10,673 nucleotides of DNA from NCBI GenBank assembly GCA_947465345.1, contig CANHZL010000039.1, positions 1 to 10,673 of the forward strand. Direction: 5' to 3'. The translations under genes were made by a program, and so were the position numbers. Source of the DNA: Opitutia bacterium. Its GTDB lineage: Bacteria > Verrucomicrobiota > Verrucomicrobiae > Opitutales > UBA953. The notes below the pieces were generated by a model that worked only from the letters and a program-made list of their open reading frames with translations, did no database searches and was not told the DNA's origin. Shown in pieces: positions 6,464 through 10,673 of the stretch (position 1 is the stretch's first letter; each line of letters opens with the position of its first letter).

Positions 6464-8311
6464 TTAGCGAGCGATAAGGAACCAGGCCAGGAAGAGGGAA
6501 CCAAGGACGATCCAGAGCGCGTAGGCACGCGTCTGGCCACGGTGGAAGGTGCGGCCGGTAAGGTAGCCCAAGACGGCGGGGACGCCGCCACCAATCCAGC
6601 GCACGGCGACTCCATTGATGATCAGGAGGTCGAGGAAGGCGATGAACTCGGCGAGGCGACGCTGCACGGCGTCGACGTACCAGCGGTAGAGACCGTCCAT
6701 CCAGCGGTACTCGAGGACATGGTAGGTGCGGGGCGAGATAACCTGCAGGGCGTCGGCGCCGCTGACGCTGCCATAGAACTTCAGCGCACCGAAGAAGCCG
6801 ACGATGAGCGAGATCAGGCCGACGATGGTCGAAGGAGCGGAGAAGTGGAAGGCGACTTCACCGAGGGCCTTGCCAATCGGCTGCAGCGAGCCCGCGGGGA
6901 TGATCGTGTGGGCGAGGAAGCCGCCAGCGACGGAGTAGACGAGGCCTAGCACGACGAGCGGCAGGGTCATGGTCCAAGGGGACTCATGGGCGTGGGACGC
7001 TTCTTCGGAGTTGGCTTCGCCGAGGAAGACGAGGCGGATCATGCGGCCGCTGTAGAGGCAGGTCGCGAGCGCAGCGAGGGCTAGGAATGCGAAGATCACA
7101 ATGTGTCCGTCGTGGTAGGCCGCCTCGATGATGGCGTCCTTGGAATACCAGCCGGCGAGAAACGGCACGGCGCAGTTCGAGAGTGTGGCTGCGATGAACG
7201 TCGCGGCGGTGAGCGGCATCTTCTTCAGTAGACCACCCATCTTGAGCATGTCCTGCTCGTGGTGGCAGCCGTGGATGACGGAGCCGGCGCCGAGGAAGAG
7301 TGTGGCCTTGAAGAACGCGTGCATGGCCATGTGCATCAGCGCGAGGTCAGCGCGGCCGAGTCCAATTGCGCAGCCCATGATGCCGAGGTGAGCGAGCGTT
7401 GAGTAGGCGAGAGACTTTTTGATGTCCGTCTGCGCGAGGGCGCAGAGGCCGGCGAGCGCGGCCATGCCGGCGCCGGAGATCGCGATGAAGTGTAGGACCT
7501 CAGGGGCGAGCAGGAAGCTCACGCGAGCCATGAAGTAAACGCCGGCGGCCACCATCGTTGCGGCGTGGATGAGGGCGGAGACCGGCGTCGGGCCGGCCAT
7601 CGCGTCCGTGAGCCAGACGTGCAGAGGAAACTGGGCGGACTTGCCGAGGAAGCCGCACATCAGCAGCGCGCCAACGGCGATGGGGATGGTCTTGGCGGCG
7701 GCGGCGTGGTCCTTGAGCGCGACGAAATCGAGCGTGCCGTAGAGTGAGAGGCACATCGCGATACCGAGGATGAACCCGAGGTCGCCCACGCGGTTGACGA
7801 TGAAGGCCTTCTTCGAGGCGGCGGCAGCGTAATCCTTGTCGAAGTAGTGCGCGATGAGCATGTACGAACTGAAGCCCACGAGCTCCCAGAAGATGAATGT
7901 CATGAGCAGGTTGTCGGCGACGACGATGCCCAGGATGGAGAACATGAAGATCGAGAGACCGGCGAAGAAACGGCCGCGGGCCGAATCTTCCTTCATGTAA
8001 CCGACGGAGAAGAGGTGAATCCACGCAGCGACGAACGACACCACGAAGAGCATCAGGCGGGCGTTGGCGTCGATGAGGTAGCCGAAGCCGAGGCTGACGC
8101 CGCCGAACTTGGCTAGCTCGACGTGCCAGGTGACGTCACCGGTGGCCGACGTGAGCAGTTTGAGCGCAAGGCCGGCGATGATGAAGGCGGTCGCAGTGGA
8201 GAGCCACGCAGCGAGGCCGCCAGCGCGGCGCAGGAATAGGGCGGAGAGCGCGGCGGCTCCCAGTGGCAGGAACAGGATCCAGTGGACCAGGGACAAAAGG
8301 TCGGAAGGCAT
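6464..8311 (-). CDS. nuoL: NADH-quinone oxidoreductase subunit L
   Basis: NuoL is the distal proton-pumping subunit of complex I; the 615 residues agree with E. coli NuoL (613). Visible functional residues are E143 (FWELVGFSSYMLI, TM5), K224 and H231 (GKSAQFPLHVWL, TM7), the PTPVSALIHAATMV motif at 241-254, K335 and H347 (FFKATLFLGAGSVIH) and K391 (GWYSKD, TM12). The C-terminal part (about 525-615) contains the segment corresponding to the long lateral helix HL and the final membrane helix. Nothing is truncated. The ATG follows the nuoK stop after 9 nt, which read GCCTTTCCG and contain no Shine-Dalgarno sequence. The next gene, nuoM, starts 3 nt beyond its stop. Confidence 0.96.
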   Translation of the reverse strand: MPSDLLSLVHWILFLPLGAAALSALFLRRAGGLAAWLSTATAFIIAGLALKLLTSATGDVTWHVELAKFGGVSLGFGYLIDANARLMLFVVSFVAAWIHLFSVGYMKEDSARGRFFAGLSIFMFSILGIVVADNLLMTFIFWELVGFSSYMLIAHYFDKDYAAAASKKAFIVNRVGDLGFILGIAMCLSLYGTLDFVALKDHAAAAKTIPIAVGALLMCGFLGKSAQFPLHVWLTDAMAGPTPVSALIHAATMVAAGVYFMARVSFLLAPEVLHFIAISGAGMAALAGLCALAQTDIKKSLAYSTLAHLGIMGCAIGLGRADLALMHMAMHAFFKATLFLGAGSVIHGCHHEQDMLKMGGLLKKMPLTAATFIAATLSNCAVPFLAGWYSKDAIIEAAYHDGHIVIFAFLALAALATCLYSGRMIRLVFLGEANSEEASHAHESPWTMTLPLVVLGLVYSVAGGFLAHTIIPAGSLQPIGKALGEVAFHFSAPSTIVGLISLIVGFFGALKFYGSVSGADALQVISPRTYHVLEYRWMDGLYRWYVDAVQRRLAEFIAFLDLLIINGVAVRWIGGGVPAVLGYLTGRTFHRGQTRAYALWIVLGSLFLAWFLIAR

Positions 8312-8320
8312 CGGAAAGGC

Positions 8321-8629
8321 TTAGTCGCGGAGGGTGGTAAGCGCGTCGGACTGCACCGTGCCGCGCTTGCGGAACAGGGCGACGATGAGCGCGAGGCCGA
8401 CGGCGACCTCGGCGGCCGCGACGGTGATGACGAAGAAGACGAGGATGGCGCCGTCCATCGTGCGGTTGAAGCGCGAGAAGGCGACGAGGGCCAGCGTGGC
8501 GGCGGCGAGCATGAGCTCGAGGCACATGTAGACGACGAGTAGATTGCGGCGGATGAGCACGCCGGTCAGGCCTAGGACGAAGAGCAGGCCCGCCAGGATG
8601 AGGTGGTGAGCGAGAGAGGTGTTTTCCAT
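8321..8629 (-). CDS. nuoK: NADH-quinone oxidoreductase subunit K
   Basis: This 102-residue three-helix membrane protein has the standard NuoK length. It carries the two conserved membrane glutamates that form the link to the antiporter-like subunits: E38 in YMCLELMLAAATLALVAFSR (E. coli E36) and E74 in VAAAEVAVGLALIVALFR (E. coli E72). The paired arginines R27 and R28 of the loop after helix 1 are also present. The start is 10 nt after the nuoJ stop, and that gap reads TCTTTCCGCT, again without a purine-rich ribosome binding site. The gene sits between nuoJ and nuoL in the usual order. Confidence 0.96.
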   Translation of the reverse strand: MENTSLAHHLILAGLLFVLGLTGVLIRRNLLVVYMCLELMLAAATLALVAFSRFNRTMDGAILVFFVITVAAAEVAVGLALIVALFRKRGTVQSDALTTLRD

Positions 8630-8639
8630 AGCGGAAAGA

Positions 8640-9173
8640 TTAGGCTTTGGACTCGGGGTTGTCTTTGCTCAGGGACACGACGCCGACGAGGGCGACGAGG
8701 AGCAGGAAGCCGGCGATTTCCAAGGGCAGGAGATACTTCGTGTAGAGCAGGCGACCAAAAGACTTAGCGGCGGTGGTGAAGTCGGCCGGGTTCAAGGAAA
8801 GCTCGGGCGGCGTCGCACCGGCCTTGACGGTGGAGACGGCGCCAGACCAGTGGAAGAGCCAGAGCACGCCGGCGGCGAGGAGGAAGAAAGTCGCGAGACC
8901 GAGCGCAGCGGTTTTCCAAGGATACGCACCTTCAGGGTCCTCGGTATCCAGGAGCATGATGATGAACAGAAAGAGCACCATCACGGCGCCGGCGTAGACC
9001 AGGACCTGCAGGACGCCGAGGAAGTAGGCGTCCAAGAGGAAGAAGTCGGCGGCCACCCCGACTAGGGCGAGGATCATCCCCATGGCGGAGGTCACCGCGT
9101 TACGGCTGAGGACCAAGAGAAGGGCAGCCCCGAGGGTCAGTGCTGCGAAGAAAATAAACAGGCCGTCCGGCAT
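8640..9173 (-). CDS. nuoJ: NADH-quinone oxidoreductase subunit J
   Basis: This 177-residue protein with about five membrane helices belongs to the ND6/NuoJ family, the subunit next to the quinone-site end of the membrane arm. The diagnostic TM3 stretch is LGVLQVLVYAGAVMVLFLF (52-70), including Y60, at the pi-bulge region whose changes couple quinone chemistry to pumping in complex I structures. Residues about 107-145 form a hydrophilic loop before the last helix (LEIAGFLLLVALVGVV). It is the first gene of the nuoJKLMN run. Nothing resembling nuoI lies upstream, and the preceding gene is folA. The sequence before ATG 9173 is ACGTTCCGACCC, with no Shine-Dalgarno match. Confidence 0.93.
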   Translation of the reverse strand: MPDGLFIFFAALTLGAALLLVLSRNAVTSAMGMILALVGVAADFFLLDAYFLGVLQVLVYAGAVMVLFLFIIMLLDTEDPEGAYPWKTAALGLATFFLLAAGVLWLFHWSGAVSTVKAGATPPELSLNPADFTTAAKSFGRLLYTKYLLPLEIAGFLLLVALVGVVSLSKDNPESKA

Positions 9174-9308
9174 GGGTCGGAACGTAGGGCGGGGGGAGGT
9201 ATTGGAAAGGAGAAAACGCCCCTAAATGCCCTTTTTTGCCACTTTATGGGGGTCATTAGCCCCCCGCCGCCCCATATGCCTTAAATATGACCGAAAACGC
9301 TCAATACC
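9174..9308. other. Intergenic spacer between folA and nuoJ, probably holding the nuo promoter
   Basis: This 135-bp gap is the longest in the window and contains most of its non-coding AT-rich stretches. It holds a T6 run (9232-9237), a 5-bp GC hairpin (GGGGG 9248-9252, CCCCC 9260-9264, loop TCATTAG), a CATAT-N7-ATATG inverted repeat (9273-9289) and paired repeats at its edges. The hairpin is not followed by a U-tract in the direction of folA transcription, so it is not a standard intrinsic terminator. I see no good -35/-10 pair for nuoJ. A promoter here is inferred from position. Confidence 0.4.
9248..9264 (-). repeat. Short GC inverted repeat downstream of folA
   Basis: On the minus strand GGGGG and CCCCC flank the 7-nt loop CTAATGA, about 45 nt after the folA stop. 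The sequence that follows on the transcript is A-rich rather than U-rich. It could slow polymerase or aid termination weakly, but intrinsic terminator status is not supported. Confidence 0.3.
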
Positions 9309-9779
9309 TCAAAGCGGCCGGTGCCGACGCATGACGCAACTGGGGTGCTGGGCGATGACCTCCCCGGCGTCAAACTGACCGGTCCAGTCGGGAAAAAAGG
9401 CATCCGCCTCAGGCTCCATGTCCACATGGGTGAGGATAAGTTCGGAGCACCACGGCAGGGCTTCGGCATACAGCGCGGCGCCGCCAGCGAGGAAGAGGGT
9501 CTTGGTCGGTTCGACGAGCGCGGCCTCTTGCCAATCCTTGGCGACAATCACGCCAGGAGCGGTGAAGCCGGAGCGGCTGAGCACGACGGTGGTGCGACCG
9601 GGAAGCGGGCGTCCAATGGACTCATAAGTCTTGCGGCCCATGAGGAGGACTTGGCCCATCGTCGTGGCCTTGAAGAACGCGAAGTCCTCCGGGATGCGCC
9701 ACGGCAGCTTGTTGTTCAGGCCGATGCCGCGGTTGCGCGCGACGGCCGCGATGGCGATGAGCGGTCGGCCGAGGTCCAC
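9309..9779 (-). CDS. folA: Dihydrofolate reductase
   Basis: This 156-residue protein reduces dihydrofolate to tetrahydrofolate with NADPH, replacing the folate oxidised by thymidylate synthase. Visible motifs are LIAIAAVARNRGIG (7-20), the Met20-type loop GLNNKLPW with Leu25 in the Met20 position, catalytic D32 in IPEDFAFFK, MGRKTYESIGRPLPGR (47-62), the NADPH-binding AGGAALY (98-104), T117 in LTHVD and ADAFFP (125-130). A longer frame reaches back to 9839 but would overlap thyA by about 56 nt. GTG 9779, 4 nt after the thyA stop, gives a normal N-terminus and length. No Shine-Dalgarno is visible, so coupling to thyA translation is likely. The C-terminus (HPSCVMRRHRPL) is a weak family match; see findings. 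Confidence 0.9.
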   Translation of the reverse strand: MDLGRPLIAIAAVARNRGIGLNNKLPWRIPEDFAFFKATTMGQVLLMGRKTYESIGRPLPGRTTVVLSRSGFTAPGVIVAKDWQEAALVEPTKTLFLAGGAALYAEALPWCSELILTHVDMEPEADAFFPDWTGQFDAGEVIAQHPSCVMRRHRPL

Positions 9780-9783
9780 GACG

Positions 9784-10629
9784 TCAGATGGCGACGGGCG
9801 CCTTGATCGCCGGATGCGGGTCGTAGCCTTCGATGACAATGTCTTCGAACTTAAACGCGAAGAGGTCCTTCACGTCGGGGTTCAGCACCAGGCGGGGGAG
9901 GGCACGCGTCTCGCGCGAGAGCTGCAGTTCGACCTGCTCCACGTGGTTAGAATAGATGTGCGCGTCGCCGAAGGTGTGCACGAAATGCCCCGGTTTCAGG
10001 CCCGTGACCTGCGCGATCATGTGCGTGAGCATGGCGTAGCTAGCGATGTTGAACGGCACGCCGAGGAAGAGGTCCGCACTGCGCTGATAGAGCTGGCAGC
10101 TGAGGAGCCCGTCGGTCGAGACGTAGAACTGGAAGAGCGTGTGGCAAGGGGGCAGGGCGACCTGGTCGGCTTCCTGTGGGTTCCAGCCGGTGACGATCAG
10201 ACGTCGGCTTGAGGGGTTGCGTTTGATCTCCTCAACGACGCGCTTGATCTGGTCGATACCGTCGTTCGCGTAGGTGCCATCAGGCTTTTTCGTCGCGCCG
10301 AAGCGTCGCCACTGGTGGCCGTAGACGGGACCGAGGTCGCCTTCCGGGCGGCCGAACTTCGCGCACTGCTCGGCGCTGGCCCATTCGTTCCAGATGCTCA
10401 CGCCGCGCTCGGTGAGCCAGGCGTTCTGCGTGCTGCCAGAGAGGAACCAGAGTAGTTCGTGCGTGATCGACTTGAGGTGGACCTTCTTGGTCGTGAGCAG
10501 TGGGAAGCCTTCGGCGAGGTCGAAGCGGAGTTGTGCCCCGAAGATGCCGATCGTGCCCGTGCCGGTGCGGTCGCCCCGGATTTCTCCGTGCTGCCGGACG
10601 TGGCGAAGCAGGTCGAGATAGGCCTTCAT
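9784..10629 (-). CDS. thyA: Thymidylate synthase, ThyA type
   Basis: This 281-residue enzyme methylates dUMP to dTMP using methylene-tetrahydrofolate and releases dihydrofolate, the substrate of the next gene's product. Key residues are R21 (GDRTGTGT), E58 and W61 ([10 protein letters not shown]), W80 (SIWNEWA), the nucleophile C162 in [14 protein letters not shown]183, D186 and N194 in [21 protein letters not shown]224 and Y226 in GDAHIYSNH, and the invariant ending KAPVAI. It is about 17 residues longer than E. coli ThyA, with the extra length mostly at about 86-96 and 111-124, a common insertion area. ATG 10629 matches the family N-terminus ([11 protein letters not shown]). Presence of ThyA indicates the classical folate-oxidising route, which needs the adjacent FolA. 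Confidence 0.97.
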   Translation of the reverse strand: MKAYLDLLRHVRQHGEIRGDRTGTGTIGIFGAQLRFDLAEGFPLLTTKKVHLKSITHELLWFLSGSTQNAWLTERGVSIWNEWASAEQCAKFGRPEGDLGPVYGHQWRRFGATKKPDGTYANDGIDQIKRVVEEIKRNPSSRRLIVTGWNPQEADQVALPPCHTLFQFYVSTDGLLSCQLYQRSADLFLGVPFNIASYAMLTHMIAQVTGLKPGHFVHTFGDAHIYSNHVEQVELQLSRETRALPRLVLNPDVKDLFAFKFEDIVIEGYDPHPAIKAPVAI

Positions 10630-10673
10630 GGGTCTCGGTTATTCGCCGGAAAGCCCCCGCCGCAACACGGAAA
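10630..10673. other. Region upstream of thyA, cut by the window end
   Basis: These 44 bp hold no gene that I can see. On the minus strand there is a C/T-rich CTTTCCGG about 17 nt before the thyA ATG and no Shine-Dalgarno sequence. The thyA-folA promoter is probably here or just beyond the edge. Confidence 0.35.

Noticed and set aside
5438..6949. 503-codon open frame on the plus strand opposite nuoM and nuoL
   Set aside because: The product is an extremely acidic Glu/Asp/Gly/Arg-rich sequence with no domain, a typical antisense shadow of GC-rich hydrophobic-protein codons. nuoL and nuoM are certain on the other strand.
9248..9264. Intrinsic terminator for folA
   Set aside because: The 5-bp hairpin lacks a following U-tract on the minus strand; the nearby T-run lies on the plus strand, on the wrong side.
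9273..9289. dif-like site for the Xer recombinase at the CATAT-N7-ATATG repeat
   Set aside because: The arms are 5 bp rather than 11 bp, and the sequence does not resemble the known dif core.
9780..9839. N-terminal extension of folA from 9839
   Set aside because: It would overlap the thyA C-terminal coding sequence (KAPVAI), is basic and unlike any dihydrofolate reductase N-terminus, and GTG 9779 gives the normal start context.
10638..10665. TTGCGG-N16-AATAAC as a thyA promoter on the minus strand
   Set aside because: Each box matches the sigma-70 consensus at only four of six positions, and the implied transcript would start within a few nt of the ATG. This is too weak to call.

Overview
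The window is a compact, visibly GC-rich bacterial chromosomal segment made almost entirely of housekeeping genes. Nothing marks it as mobile or recently acquired: there are no IS elements, tRNA or rRNA genes, CRISPR repeats or phage genes. The best guess for the source is Verrucomicrobiota, possibly Opitutae. This rests mainly on the style of the uracil-DNA glycosylase-like protein (WRPEPPT..GKRPPT core, LPISEKQRGFF tail) and is inferred from memory of family members, not from a search.

Left part (1-3374). The window opens inside a plus-strand pterin-4a-carbinolamine dehydratase gene, of which only the last 45 codons are present. It overlaps by 4 nt (GTGA) the start of a family-4-like uracil-DNA glycosylase gene. 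That gene converges on argA (N-acetylglutamate synthase, first step of arginine synthesis) with only 3 nt between the stop codons. argA is divergent from a XerD-type tyrosine recombinase gene across 48 bp. The recombinase gene in turn converges on nuoN, and the two stop codons share one TTAA.

Middle part (3371-9173, minus strand). A tight operon reads nuoJ-nuoK-nuoL-nuoM-nuoN and encodes five membrane-arm subunits of respiratory complex I (NADH:quinone oxidoreductase). J, K, L and N keep the expected key charged or aromatic residues. NuoM lacks the usual transmembrane lysine of its proton channel. nuoA to nuoI are not in the window between the cluster and its upstream neighbours, so the complex I genes are probably split between loci.

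Right part (9174-10673, minus strand). A 135-bp spacer with C-runs, a T-run and short repeats separates nuoJ from the upstream pair thyA-folA (thymidylate synthase and dihydrofolate reductase). thyA produces dihydrofolate while making dTMP, and FolA recycles it to tetrahydrofolate. The two genes are 4 nt apart and presumably cotranscribed.

Start sites that differ from the longest open frame are: GTG at 135 for the glycosylase (fixed by the overlap with the upstream stop), ATG at 2378 for argA (fixed by an AAGGA ribosome binding site) and GTG at 9779 for folA (directly after the thyA stop). No previously undescribed multi-gene system is evident. The points most worth a second look are the NuoM substitution, a recurring CTTTCCG-like pyrimidine motif in place of Shine-Dalgarno sequences before nuo genes, the split nuo locus, and the cysteine-poor glycosylase.
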